Below, one piece after another: positions 6,590 to 13,837 of a stretch of 15,852 nucleotides of DNA. The notes under the pieces are model-generated. The model ran no database searches and was not told the DNA's origin. It saw only the letters and a program-made list of their open reading frames with translations. The DNA is from JAMWZF01 sp041628615. Lineage in GTDB: Bacteria > Pseudomonadota > Alphaproteobacteria > Rhodobacterales > Rhodobacteraceae. The position numbers were made by a program, and so were the translations under genes. Numbering within the stretch: the stretch's first letter is position 1; every line of letters starts with the position of its first letter. The stretch covers positions 1 to 15,852 of the forward strand of contig JBFKOW010000076.1 in assembly GCA_041628615.1 (NCBI GenBank), given 5' to 3'.

Positions 6590-7213
6590 TTGATTGCCGG
6601 CATGGTCGCGCTGGCGGGAATACCTGCCGCGGCGTCGACCCTGACGTATTCGTTCACCGCCGAACATGCCTTCGGCACTGCAGCCGACGACACGGTCGAT
6701 ACCATTGCGGACGTGGCGGAGTCGCTGATCGGCACGACACTGACCGGGACGATCACGCTCGACGACACGTTCCTCTCGGGCGACGCCGTCGGACGGGTCT
6801 ATGCTGCGCCCAGCATCACGATCGACCAGATGGATCTTTCCGGCGTGCTGCCGTTTTCGTCGACAATCCTGCAGAACGGGGAAACTGGCTTCGACGCTTA
6901 CAGCCTCGTGACAGACCTTCCCGCGACATCGGGCGATGTCGTGAGCCAGATCTACGCCGCCTTGCGGGATACCGACGGGACCATCCTCGGCAACACGGGC
7001 TTTCCGCCCCTGCCGGCCCTGTCGGAGTTCGAGTTCACGGTTCTTGCCTTCATCGGAAACGTGACGGGCGAGGTCAATGCGCGCGAGCGGGTCGACTACC
7101 GTTTCACCAGCCTCACGCGACTGCCCGACAACCCGGTGGTGCCGCTGCCGGCCGGCCTGCCGCTGCTTCTGGCGGGAATCGGCGCTTTTGCCCTGGTTCG
7201 CCGGAGGGCCTGA
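6590..7213 (+). CDS. VPLPA-CTERM sorting-domain protein, start disrupted
   Basis: This is a secreted, cell-envelope-type protein of unknown function. The open frame begins at TTG 6590 (207 residues); another possible start is ATG 6602. Neither has a ribosome-binding site. The natural start is probably ATG 6578, which is blocked by TAA at codon 2, so expression is doubtful. Residues 2-17 form the hydrophobic signal peptide core ending GIPAAAS. The mature part is acidic, Thr/Asp-rich and probably beta-rich. The C-terminus has the tripartite tail VPLPAGLPLLL-AGIGAF followed by RRRA, the VPLPA-CTERM sorting signal, which in this group is matched to exosortase XrtD (family knowledge). Base composition is lower in GC than its neighbours: 35 of 60 at 6841-6900 against 47 of 60 at 5581-5640. 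This suggests recent acquisition. Confidence 0.72.
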   Translation: MIAGMVALAGIPAAASTLTYSFTAEHAFGTAADDTVDTIADVAESLIGTTLTGTITLDDTFLSGDAVGRVYAAPSITIDQMDLSGVLPFSSTILQNGETGFDAYSLVTDLPATSGDVVSQIYAALRDTDGTILGNTGFPPLPALSEFEFTVLAFIGNVTGEVNARERVDYRFTSLTRLPDNPVVPLPAGLPLLLAGIGAFALVRRRA

Positions 7214-7235
7214 CGGCTGAAAGCGTGCGGAGATC

Positions 7236-7265
7236 GGGGCGGGCCGGACGGCGCCGCCCCTTTTT
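7236..7265 (+). terminator. intrinsic terminator of the VPLPA-CTERM unit
   Basis: GGGGCGG (7236-7242) pairs with CCGCCCC (7254-7260). GCC (7243-7245) can add three pairs with GGC (7250-7252), leaving one bulged G. Five T follow directly (7261-7265). Transcription from proB or the VPLPA gene should largely stop here, before proA. Confidence 0.85.
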
Positions 7266-7313
7266 CTCGGGCGCTGTCTGCGCTAGGCATCGGGCCGAGC
7301 CGGAGGACCCGCC

Positions 7314-8564
7314 ATGAAAGACCTCACCGACATCCCCGCCGTGATGGACGAGATCGGCCGCCGGGCGCGGGCTGCTGCCGCCGAACTGGCCTTCGCCGCG
7401 CCGGAGCGGAAGCGGCAGGCGCTGGAGGCCGCCGCCGATGCCGTCTGGACACGGCGGGCCGAGATCGTCGCCGCCAATGCCCGCGACCTGGACTACGGCC
7501 GCGACAAGGGGTTGAGCCCGGCGATGATGGACCGGCTGATGCTCGACGAGACCCGTATCGCCGGCATGGTCGAGGGGTTGCGCGCCGTCGCCGCCCAGGA
7601 CGATCCGGTGGGCAGCGTGATGGCCGAGTGGGACCGCCCCAACGGCCTGCACATCCGGCGCGTCCGCACCCCCCTCGGCGTGATCGGCGTGATCTACGAA
7701 AGCCGTCCCAACGTGACGGCGGATGCCGGCGCCCTGTGCCTGAAGGCCGGGAACGCGGTGATCCTGCGCGGCGGGTCGGAAAGCTTCCATTCCGCCGGGG
7801 CGATCCATGCCTGCCTGCAGGAGGGGCTGCGCGCCGCCGGGCTGCCTGAGGACGCGATCCAGAAGGTGCCGACCCGGGACCGCGCCGCGGTGTCCGAGAT
7901 GCTGCGGATGACCGCCCATATCGACGTGATCGTGCCGCGCGGCGGCAAGGGTCTCGTCGGGCTGGTCCAGCGCGAGGCACGGGTGCCGGTCTTTGCCCAT
8001 CTCGAGGGGATCGTTCACATCTACATCGACGCCGCCGCCGACCTGGACACGGCGCTGAAGGTGGTGCTGAACGCCAAGACCCGGCGCACCGGGATCTGCG
8101 GCGCGGCCGAATGCCTGCTGGTGCACCGCGACGCCCGCGAGGTCGGGCAGAAGGTGGCCGACGCCCTGATGGCCGCCGGGGTGGAGGTTGCCGCCGAGGG
8201 CCTGCAGGGCAGCCGGGCCGCCACGCCCGAGGATTGGGGCAAGGAATACCTCGACATGAATATCGCGGCGAAAGTCGTTGAGTCCATTGACGATGCCATT
8301 GCCCATATCCGGCGCTACGGGTCGAGTCACACCGACTGCATCATCACCGCCGACACCGCCGCGCGGGACCGTTTCTTTGCCCGGCTCGACAGCGCGATCC
8401 TGATGCACAACGCCTCGACCCAGTTCGCCGATGGCGGCGAGTTCGGCATGGGGGCGGAAATCGGCATCGCCACCGGCAAGATGCACGCGCGGGGGCCGGT
8501 GGGCGCCGAGCAGCTGACCAGCTTCAAGTACCTCGTGTCGGGCGACGGGGCGGTCCGCGCCTGA
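7314..8564 (+). CDS. proA: glutamate-5-semialdehyde dehydrogenase (gamma-glutamyl phosphate reductase)
   Basis: This encodes a 416-residue NADPH-dependent enzyme that reduces glutamyl-5-phosphate to glutamate semialdehyde, the second step of proline synthesis after ProB. It is full length for the family. Landmarks are RTPLGVIGVIYESRPNVTADAGALCLKAGN (from about residue 118), the cofactor-contact section IVPRGGKGLV (206-215), and the catalytic region TRRTGICGAAECLLVH with the presumed nucleophile Cys262. FGMGAEIGIATGKMHARGPVG near the C-terminus is typical. GGAGG at 7302-7306 precedes the ATG. Because an intrinsic terminator lies 48 bases upstream, proA must rely on read-through or on a promoter in 7266-7313, where I see no good match. 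Confidence 0.97.
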   Translation: MKDLTDIPAVMDEIGRRARAAAAELAFAAPERKRQALEAAADAVWTRRAEIVAANARDLDYGRDKGLSPAMMDRLMLDETRIAGMVEGLRAVAAQDDPVGSVMAEWDRPNGLHIRRVRTPLGVIGVIYESRPNVTADAGALCLKAGNAVILRGGSESFHSAGAIHACLQEGLRAAGLPEDAIQKVPTRDRAAVSEMLRMTAHIDVIVPRGGKGLVGLVQREARVPVFAHLEGIVHIYIDAAADLDTALKVVLNAKTRRTGICGAAECLLVHRDAREVGQKVADALMAAGVEVAAEGLQGSRAATPEDWGKEYLDMNIAAKVVESIDDAIAHIRRYGSSHTDCIITADTAARDRFFARLDSAILMHNASTQFADGGEFGMGAEIGIATGKMHARGPVGAEQLTSFKYLVSGDGAVRA

Positions 8565-8587
8565 CCCGGCACCGCCGGTCGGAAGAA

Positions 8588-9187
8588 TCAGAAGGTGATG
8601 ACGATCCCGTCGCTGCGCTGCGCCGCCTGCACCCGGCGGCCCAGACCGCGGGCGGCGGCGGGCAGCAGCGCGAAGTGCACGTTGCCCGGCGTCAGCCCCT
8701 CGGGCTCGCCCGATCCGGCCAGCGCGGTCCACAGCCCCGATTCCATGCGCAGGGTCTCGGCGCGTCCGAGCAGGGACCAGATGCCGGCCGACGCGGCAAT
8801 CTCGATGACCCCGCCCATCGGCATCGCGCTTTGCAGGCAGAGCGCGGCGAGAAGGGCGCAGCGGACCTCGGGGCGGGGCACCGGTTCCTCGATCCGCCAG
8901 TCGTAGCGCAGGCGCGGGTTCGGCGCGGCGCTGGCGAGGATCCCGCGGATCTCGGCGGCGCTCATGCTCTGGCCGGATCCGGCATGGCCGAAGGCGATCC
9001 GCAGGAACCGCAGCTTGGCCGAGGCCCCGGCGGCGCTTTCCGCGATCAGCGCCAGTTCCGGCGACATCGCCGGGCCGCTTTCGAGACCGAGCAGTTCGAC
9101 CCCGTTGCCGATCGCCCCGATCGGGCTGATAAGGTCGTGGCAGATCCGGGCCCCGACGAGTCCGGCGATGTCGGGCCGGTCCGTCAT
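8588..9187 (-). CDS. chpT: histidine phosphotransferase ChpT
   Basis: This encodes a 199-residue protein. In the ChpT family (DUF2328-type) it carries phosphate from the hybrid kinase CckA to CtrA and CpdR in alphaproteobacterial cell-cycle or motility control. The N-terminus reads DIAGLVGARICHDLISPIGAI, with the presumed phospho-accepting His17 in the HDL motif, followed by the dimerising helices. The remainder resembles a degenerate histidine-kinase ATPase domain without the usual G boxes (for example GLGRRVQAAQRSDG at the end). The start at 9187 gives the family-like N-terminus; the longer frame to 9271 would run into the divergent DUF3553 gene. The upstream ribosome-binding site is weak. 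It is convergent with proA, 23 bases apart, and divergent from DUF3553. Confidence 0.9.
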   Translation of the reverse strand: MTDRPDIAGLVGARICHDLISPIGAIGNGVELLGLESGPAMSPELALIAESAAGASAKLRFLRIAFGHAGSGQSMSAAEIRGILASAAPNPRLRYDWRIEEPVPRPEVRCALLAALCLQSAMPMGGVIEIAASAGIWSLLGRAETLRMESGLWTALAGSGEPEGLTPGNVHFALLPAAARGLGRRVQAAQRSDGIVITF

Positions 9188-9223
9188 GCCCGGGTCCGCA
9201 CCGAGGCGCGCGAAGGAGACCCG

Positions 9224-9406
9224 ATGACCGATCTCAACGATTTCCTTGAACCCGGAATGCTGGTCCGCCATCCCGGCCAGCCCGACTGGGGCGTGGGGCA
9301 GGTGCAGTCCAACGTCGCCGGCCGGATCACGGTGAATTTCCGCGAGGCGGGCAAGGTCGTCATCGATGGGAACCGGGTCGCGCTCATCATGGTCGATGGG
9401 TCCTGA
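9224..9406 (+). CDS. small DUF3553 domain protein
   Basis: This encodes a 60-residue protein starting MTDLNDFLEPGMLVRHPGQP. The core PGMLVRHPGQPDWGVGQVQS, then GRITVNFREAGKVVIDG and VALIMV, is a short beta-barrel-like pattern with alternating hydrophobics. It recalls the DUF3553 family and, more loosely, the CarD/UvrD-tail type of small beta domain (fold suggestion from memory). The function is unknown. GAAGGAG lies at good spacing before the ATG. The gene is divergent from chpT with only 36 bases between the two start codons, so their promoters must overlap or lie inside each other's coding region. Confidence 0.85.
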   Translation: MTDLNDFLEPGMLVRHPGQPDWGVGQVQSNVAGRITVNFREAGKVVIDGNRVALIMVDGS

Positions 9407-9476
9407 CGGCGGCCCGGGGGGCCGGTGGCGGCGGAAGTGCCTTCACAACTCAGGGTATATCAAGGCGATCCCGGGT

Positions 9477-9504
9477 CAACCGCCTTTCTCCGGTCGGGCG
9501 GTTG
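9477..9504 (+). promoter_or_regulatory. inverted repeat in olsB leader
   Basis: CAACCGCC (9477-9484) and GGCGGTTG (9497-9504) form a perfect eight-pair inverted repeat with a 12-base centre. It lies between a lone -10-like TATATC (9456-9461) and the olsB start. It could be a leader hairpin or a regulator's operator. No -35 partner for TATATC is evident, and no Pho box was seen in 9407-9559. Confidence 0.35.
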
Positions 9505-9559
9505 CCAAGGCCGGGCGCGCCTCGTAGATGCGGTCGGGCGAATGGAACGGCATCGGCGG

Positions 9560-10333
9560 ATGAAGGCTGAGACCACGGTGTTCGAGAGGCGGCTGGCGCG
9601 CGACGAGGCCGACCTTGCCGCCGCCCAGCGGCTGCGCTACCGGGTCTTCGTCGAGGAGCTGGGCGGCGACGGGCCGCTGGTGGACCATGCCCGGCGGCGC
9701 GAGGCAGACCGTTTCGACCCGTTCTTCGAACACCTGCTGCTGATCGACCCGGAGCGACCCGAGGGCGAGCATGTCGTCGGCGTCTACCGCCTGCTGACCG
9801 ACCGGGCGGCGGCCGAGGCCGGGCAGTTCTACTCCGAGCAGGAATACGACCTCGGCCCGTTGCGCGCCTCGGGGCGCCGGTTGCTCGAACTGGGCCGGTC
9901 CTGCGTCGACCCGGCCTATCGCGGCGGCACCGCGATGTTCGAGCTGTGGACCGGGCTGGCCGACTATGTCCGCACCCGCGAGATCGAGATCCTGTTCGGG
10001 GTGGCGAGCTTCCACGGCACCGACCTCGACGCGCTGGCGCAGCCGCTGTCGCTGCTGCATTACCGCCACCTCGCGCCGCCCGAGCTTCGGGTCACGGCGC
10101 GGCCGCCGCAGGCCCGGGCGATGGACCTGCTGCCCGAGGCCGAGGTGGACCGGCGCGCCGCGATGCTGGCCACGCCGCAGCTCATCAAGGCCTACCTGCG
10201 GCTCGGTGGAATGGTCGGGGCGGGGGCCTGGCTCGACACCGCCTTCAACACCACCGATGTCTGCCTGGTGATGGACACCGCGCGGATGAACGCGCGCACC
10301 GCCGGGCTCTATACCCGCGGGGGCCGCGCCTGA
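9560..10333 (+). CDS. olsB: L-ornithine N-alpha-acyltransferase OlsB
   Basis: This encodes a 257-residue GNAT-like acyltransferase. It is expected to transfer a 3-hydroxy fatty acid from acyl-ACP to the alpha-amino group of ornithine, making lyso-ornithine lipid. Landmarks are AAQRLRYRVFVEELGGDG (21-38), EHLLLIDP (57-64), GVYRLLT (74-80), LLELGRSCVDPAYRGG (108-123) and LFGVASFHGTD (145-155). These match the hemolysin-like/OlsB family. The start at ATG 9560 is chosen because the family begins about 20 residues before the LRY motif. ATG 9542 is the main alternative, and the open frame to 9425 is unsupported. The stop TGA overlaps the olsA start (TGATG), so the two are co-translated. Confidence 0.9.
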   Translation: MKAETTVFERRLARDEADLAAAQRLRYRVFVEELGGDGPLVDHARRREADRFDPFFEHLLLIDPERPEGEHVVGVYRLLTDRAAAEAGQFYSEQEYDLGPLRASGRRLLELGRSCVDPAYRGGTAMFELWTGLADYVRTREIEILFGVASFHGTDLDALAQPLSLLHYRHLAPPELRVTARPPQARAMDLLPEAEVDRRAAMLATPQLIKAYLRLGGMVGAGAWLDTAFNTTDVCLVMDTARMNARTAGLYTRGGRA

Positions 10334-11175
10334 TGGCGCCCACCTGGGGCCTCGACGAGCCGCCGCTGGAGCAGCCCCGGCCGGGGCCGGCCGGCTGGTT
10401 GCGGGTGGTCGGGCGCGGCGCGGCCCTGGTCGTGGTAAATTTCGGCTGTCTCGCCCTGCTTCTGATCCTGCGGCTGTTCGAACGGCCGCTGTTCGGCGCC
10501 GCCCGCCCGCTCACGCCCTGGATCACGCAGTTCGTCTGCCGCAGCTCGCTGGCGATCCTCGGTATCCGCTACCGGGTCGAGGGCCGGCCCTTGCGCGGCG
10601 GCGGGGCGATGGTGGCGAACCATGTCTCGTGGCTCGACATCTACGCGCTGAACGCCGCCACCCGGCTCTACTTCGTGTCCAAGGCCGAGGTGGCGGGCTG
10701 GCCCGGCATCGGCTGGCTGGCGCGGGCCACCGGCACCGTGTTCATCGCCCGCGACCGGGCGCAGGCGGCGGGTCAGGTCGAGCTGTTCCGGTCGCGGCTG
10801 GCCGAGGGCCACCGGCTGATGTTCTTCCCCGAGGGCACCTCGACCGACGGCAAGCGGGTCCTGGCCTTCAAGCCGACCCTGTTCGCCGCCTTCTTCGACG
10901 AGGCGTTGCGGCACCAGTTGTCGGTGCAGCCGGTGAGCGTGATCTACCGCGCCCCGCCGGGCGTCGACCCGCGGTTCTACGGCTGGTGGGGGGACATGGC
11001 GTTCGGGCCGCACCTGCTGTCGACGCTGGCCGCGCCGCGGCAGGGATCGGTGACGCTGCGCTATCACCGGCCGGTGCGGGTCGCCGAGACGGCCGACCGG
11101 AAGGACCTTGCCCGGATCACCGAGGCGGCGGTCCGCGACGGGCTGGAGGCGGCGCTAGAGCAGGGCCCCGCGTAG
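10333..11175 (+). CDS. olsA: lyso-ornithine lipid O-acyltransferase OlsA (PlsC family)
   Basis: This encodes a 280-residue membrane-associated acyltransferase. It adds the second fatty acid to lyso-ornithine lipid, completing ornithine lipid synthesis begun by OlsB. One membrane segment is likely at about residues 29-48. The acyltransferase motifs are NHVSWLD (96-102, with catalytic His97 and Asp102 in the HX4D pattern) and FFPEGTSTDGKRVLAFK (164-180), the glycerophosphate-type binding motif. The ATG overlaps the olsB stop by one base. The pairing with olsB favours OlsA over a general 1-acyl-glycerol-3-phosphate acyltransferase. The 3' end overlaps the convergent ThiE-like gene by 21 bases. 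Confidence 0.92.
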   Translation: MAPTWGLDEPPLEQPRPGPAGWLRVVGRGAALVVVNFGCLALLLILRLFERPLFGAARPLTPWITQFVCRSSLAILGIRYRVEGRPLRGGGAMVANHVSWLDIYALNAATRLYFVSKAEVAGWPGIGWLARATGTVFIARDRAQAAGQVELFRSRLAEGHRLMFFPEGTSTDGKRVLAFKPTLFAAFFDEALRHQLSVQPVSVIYRAPPGVDPRFYGWWGDMAFGPHLLSTLAAPRQGSVTLRYHRPVRVAETADRKDLARITEAAVRDGLEAALEQGPA

Positions 11176-11778
11176 CTCGGCCAGCCACGCCGCCGGGTCC
11201 CCGGCCTGCCAGATCTCGGCCCCGAGGGCGAAGAAATCCGTATGCGGGGCCAGCGCCCGGATCAGCGCGGCGTCGAGCCCGCCCTCGGCCACCACCGGCA
11301 CCTCGATCATCTCGGACCACCACTGGAACAGCTCGGGGTCCGCCACCCGGCCGTCGCCGAGTGCGCCCGCGCTCAGCGGTCCGAAGCTGACATAGTCCGC
11401 GCCCAGTTCGCCGGCGGTCATCCCGTCATGCCGCGAAGCGCCGCAATGGGCGCCGACGATGGCGTCGGGGCCGAGCGCCTTGCGGACCCGGCCGACCGAC
11501 CGCGCGTGGTCGGTCAGGTGCACGCCGTCGAGCCCGTGCCGCTCGGCGATGCCGACATGGGTGTCGATCACCGCCGCCACGTCGCGCCCGTGGCAGACCG
11601 CGCGCACCAGGTCGGCGGCCCGGCCCACCTCGGTCTCGTCGGTCGAGGACAGCGCCAGCCGGACGCAGGCCACGGGCACCGCGTCGAGGCAGGCGGCGAG
11701 CAGGTCGGGGAACCGCGACGGCTCGATAACCGGCGGCGAGATCAGGTAAATCTGCGGTATGTCGGCTGTGTCGCTCAT
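11155..11778 (-). CDS. TMP/TENI-family protein, divergent thiamine phosphate synthase-like
   Basis: This encodes a 207-residue TIM-barrel protein of the thiamine phosphate synthase/TenI family. Recognisable points are PQIYLISPPV at the start, DGVHLTDHARSVGRVRKALG (84-103), IVGAHCGASRHDGMTAGELGADYVSFGPLSAG (107-138) and VPVVAEGGLD (160-169). Compared with Bacillus ThiE from memory, the QFREKG motif is CVRLALSS here (Lys lost), the NDD motif is IDTH, HIGQED is HLTDHA, and the GPIYPTxTK phosphate-binding loop is GPLSAGALGDG. It is therefore doubtful that it makes thiamine phosphate. No thiamine genes adjoin it. ATG 11778 is chosen, with GAGAG upstream; ATG 11790 is also possible. It is divergent from the tRNA methyltransferase gene. 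Confidence 0.8.
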   Translation of the reverse strand: MSDTADIPQIYLISPPVIEPSRFPDLLAACLDAVPVACVRLALSSTDETEVGRAADLVRAVCHGRDVAAVIDTHVGIAERHGLDGVHLTDHARSVGRVRKALGPDAIVGAHCGASRHDGMTAGELGADYVSFGPLSAGALGDGRVADPELFQWWSEMIEVPVVAEGGLDAALIRALAPHTDFFALGAEIWQAGDPAAWLAELRGALL

Positions 11779-11844
11779 CGCCGCTCTCATAGCCCGCCCG
11801 GCCGCGCTTGCCCAGAGCCCGCGTGCGGCGTAAGGGAGCGCCCG

Positions 11845-12588
11845 ATGCCCCGCACCGACGCCCAACCCGCCTTCGTCCTGATCCGCCCGCAGATGGGCGA
11901 GAACATCGGCGCCGCCGCGCGCGCCATGTGGAATTTCGGTCTCGACGCGATGCGGGTGGTGGCGCCGCGCGACGGCTGGCCGAACCCGTCGGCGGTGGCG
12001 ATGGCCTCGGGGGCGGGGCGGCTGCTGGACGAGGCGATCCCGTTCCCCGACACCGCCGCCGCGGTGGCCGATGCCCACTGGGTGCTGGCCACCACCGCCC
12101 GGCCGCGCGGGTTGACCAAGCCGGTGATGACGCCCGAGGCGGCGATGGCCGAGGCCGCCGCCCGGATCGGCCGGGGCGAGCGGGTGGCGGTGCTGTTCGG
12201 CCCCGAGCGCGCCGGGATGGAGAACGACGACATCGCCCGCGCCAGCGCCATCGTCACGGTGCCGGTCAATCCCGATTTCCCGTCTCTGAACCTCGCGCAA
12301 TGCGTGCTGCTGATGGCCTACGAATGGCGCCGGGCGACCGTGGTCGCCGCGCCGGTCCGGCTCGACGGCGGGCGCACCGAACCGGCCAGCGCCGCCGAGA
12401 TCGAGGCGCTGGCGGAGCACTACGAGGAGCGTCTCGACGCCGCCGGGTTCTTCTTTCCCGCGCCCAAGGCCGAGGGGATGAAGCTGAACCTGCGCAGCTT
12501 GTGGGCCCGGCTCGGCCTGACCCGCGCCGAGGTGCAGACGCTGCACGGCATCCTGCGCCAGATGGTCCGCTGGAAAGAGCGCGGCTGA
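11845..12588 (+). CDS. TrmJ-type tRNA (cytidine/uridine-2'-O-)-methyltransferase
   Basis: This encodes a 247-residue SPOUT-superfamily RNA methyltransferase, the expected length of TrmJ, which methylates the ribose of nucleotide 32 in some tRNAs using S-adenosylmethionine. Motif 1 is RPQMGENIGAAARAMWNFG (14-32). Motif 2 is VLFGPERAGMEN (116-127). Motif 3, part of the knotted SAM site, is VPVNPDFPSLNLAQCVLLMAYE (139-160). The C-terminal part (about 195-247) is helical with KLNLRSLWARLGLT and resembles the TrmJ dimerisation tail. AAGGGAG sits six bases before the ATG. The exact target nucleotide cannot be shown from sequence. The gene precedes ctaA, separated by about 100 bases in which I see no clear promoter or terminator. 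Confidence 0.9.
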   Translation: MPRTDAQPAFVLIRPQMGENIGAAARAMWNFGLDAMRVVAPRDGWPNPSAVAMASGAGRLLDEAIPFPDTAAAVADAHWVLATTARPRGLTKPVMTPEAAMAEAAARIGRGERVAVLFGPERAGMENDDIARASAIVTVPVNPDFPSLNLAQCVLLMAYEWRRATVVAAPVRLDGGRTEPASAAEIEALAEHYEERLDAAGFFFPAPKAEGMKLNLRSLWARLGLTRAEVQTLHGILRQMVRWKERG

Positions 12589-12691
12589 GCCGGGCGCGGC
12601 GGTCCGGGGCCGGGGTGCGGCAAAGCGGCGTCTCGTGTGTCGCCTCCCGCGCGGCCTACTAAATGGGCGCAAGACACCGAAAGGGGCGAGC

Positions 12692-13837
12692 ATGGCAGAG
12701 AAGCGTCGCGCGATCTTCGAAGAGGTGACCGGGGACGGCAAGGCCGCGCCGGCGGCGACCGGGATCATCGACCGGGGCCGGTCCGGCGCGCGCGGTGCGA
12801 TCCGGGCCTGGCTGATGCTGCTGTTCGTTCTGGTCACGGTGATGATCGCCGTGGGCGGCCTGACCCGGCTGACCGACAGCGGCCTGTCAATCACCGAATG
12901 GGCGCCGCTGTCGGGGGCGATTCCGCCGCTTTCGGCCGAGGACTGGCAGGCCGAGTTCGACGCCTACCGCCAGATCCCGGAATACCAGTTGCAGAACGCC
13001 GGGATGAGCCTGGCCGAGTTCAAGGTGATCTACTGGTGGGAATGGGGCCACCGGCAGCTTGGCCGGCTGATCGGGCTGGTCTGGGCGGCGGGCTTCTTCG
13101 GCTTCATGGCCGCGCGGGCGATCCCGGCGGGGTGGACCGGGCGGCTGCTGCTGCCGGGCCTGCTGGGCGGGGTGCAGGGCGCGATCGGCTGGTGGATGGT
13201 GTCGAGCGGGCTCGAGGGCGAGCGGCTCGACGTGGTGTCCTACCGGCTGGCGACCCATCTGGGGCTCGCCTTCGTGATCCTCGGGCTGCTGGCCTGGTAC
13301 ATCTTCCGGATTCCGCGCCGCGACGCCGACCTGCTGCAGGCGCGGCGGGCCGGGGAGCCGAAGCTGTTCTCGCTCGGCACCGGGCTGCTGCATTTCTCGT
13401 TCCTGCAGATCCTGCTGGGCGCCCTGGTCGCCGGGATCGACGCCGGCCGCAGCTATACCGAGTGGCCGCTGATGGGCGGGCGTTTCGTGCCGCCCACCGC
13501 CTTCGACCTCGAACCGCTGTGGCGGAACTTCTTCGAGAATGCCGGGCTGGTGCAGTTCATCCACCGGGTGTCGGGCTACCTGCTGCTGATCTTCGCCGTC
13601 GTGGTCTGGCGCCGGGCGCAGCGGTCGGGCCATGCCCGGACCCGCTTCGCCTTCAACGCGGTGATGGCGGCGATGGTGCTGCAGATCGTCTGGGGCATCC
13701 TGACGGTGCTCTATGCCGCGCCCTGGCCGCTGGCGATCCTGCACCAGTTCATCGCGGTCGTGCTCTGGGTGCTGATCCTGCGGGCCCGCTTCCTCGCCCG
13801 CTACCCGCTGGCGCAATCGGTGCGGGACGGCCGGTGA
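12692..13837 (+). CDS. ctaA: heme A synthase (CtaA/COX15)
   Basis: This encodes a 381-residue integral membrane protein that oxidises the C8 methyl group of heme O to give heme A for aa3-type cytochrome oxidase. Eight membrane segments can be traced, the first at about residues 38-57. Conserved elements are VGGLTRLTDSGLSITEWAPL (54-73), the heme-ligand helices with EWGHRQLGR (His120), THLGLA (His189), QFIHRVSGY (His291) and ILHQF (His351), and RSYTEWPLMGG (253-263). This is the alphaproteobacterial/mitochondrial type of heme A synthase. The ATG at 12692 has AAAGGGGCGAG upstream. An in-frame ATG at 12635 would add 19 residues without support. The stop overlaps the GTG of the next gene in a GTGA. 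Confidence 0.96.
   Translation: MAEKRRAIFEEVTGDGKAAPAATGIIDRGRSGARGAIRAWLMLLFVLVTVMIAVGGLTRLTDSGLSITEWAPLSGAIPPLSAEDWQAEFDAYRQIPEYQLQNAGMSLAEFKVIYWWEWGHRQLGRLIGLVWAAGFFGFMAARAIPAGWTGRLLLPGLLGGVQGAIGWWMVSSGLEGERLDVVSYRLATHLGLAFVILGLLAWYIFRIPRRDADLLQARRAGEPKLFSLGTGLLHFSFLQILLGALVAGIDAGRSYTEWPLMGGRFVPPTAFDLEPLWRNFFENAGLVQFIHRVSGYLLLIFAVVVWRRAQRSGHARTRFAFNAVMAAMVLQIVWGILTVLYAAPWPLAILHQFIAVVLWVLILRARFLARYPLAQSVRDGR

Noticed and set aside
8566..8578. CCGGC-ACC-GCCGG palindrome between proA and chpT as a two-way terminator
   Set aside because: The stem has only five pairs and no T-run on either strand.
9188..9271. Longer chpT start at 9271
   Set aside because: It would overlap the divergent DUF3553 gene and add 28 residues with no match to the family N-terminus.
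9425..9559. N-terminal extension of olsB
   Set aside because: The segment has no OlsB-like features and contains the inverted repeat; ATG 9560 gives the expected distance to the LRYRVF motif.
11779..12894. Upstream extension of the ThiE-like frame on the minus strand
   Set aside because: It is the antisense shadow of the tRNA methyltransferase and ctaA start. The family N-terminus begins at 11778.
12637..13833. N-terminal 399-codon continuation of the M32 peptidase frame
   Set aside because: This part is Arg/Gly/Asp-rich and lies fully within ctaA in another frame. The peptidase homology starts at the GTG of the GTGA overlap.
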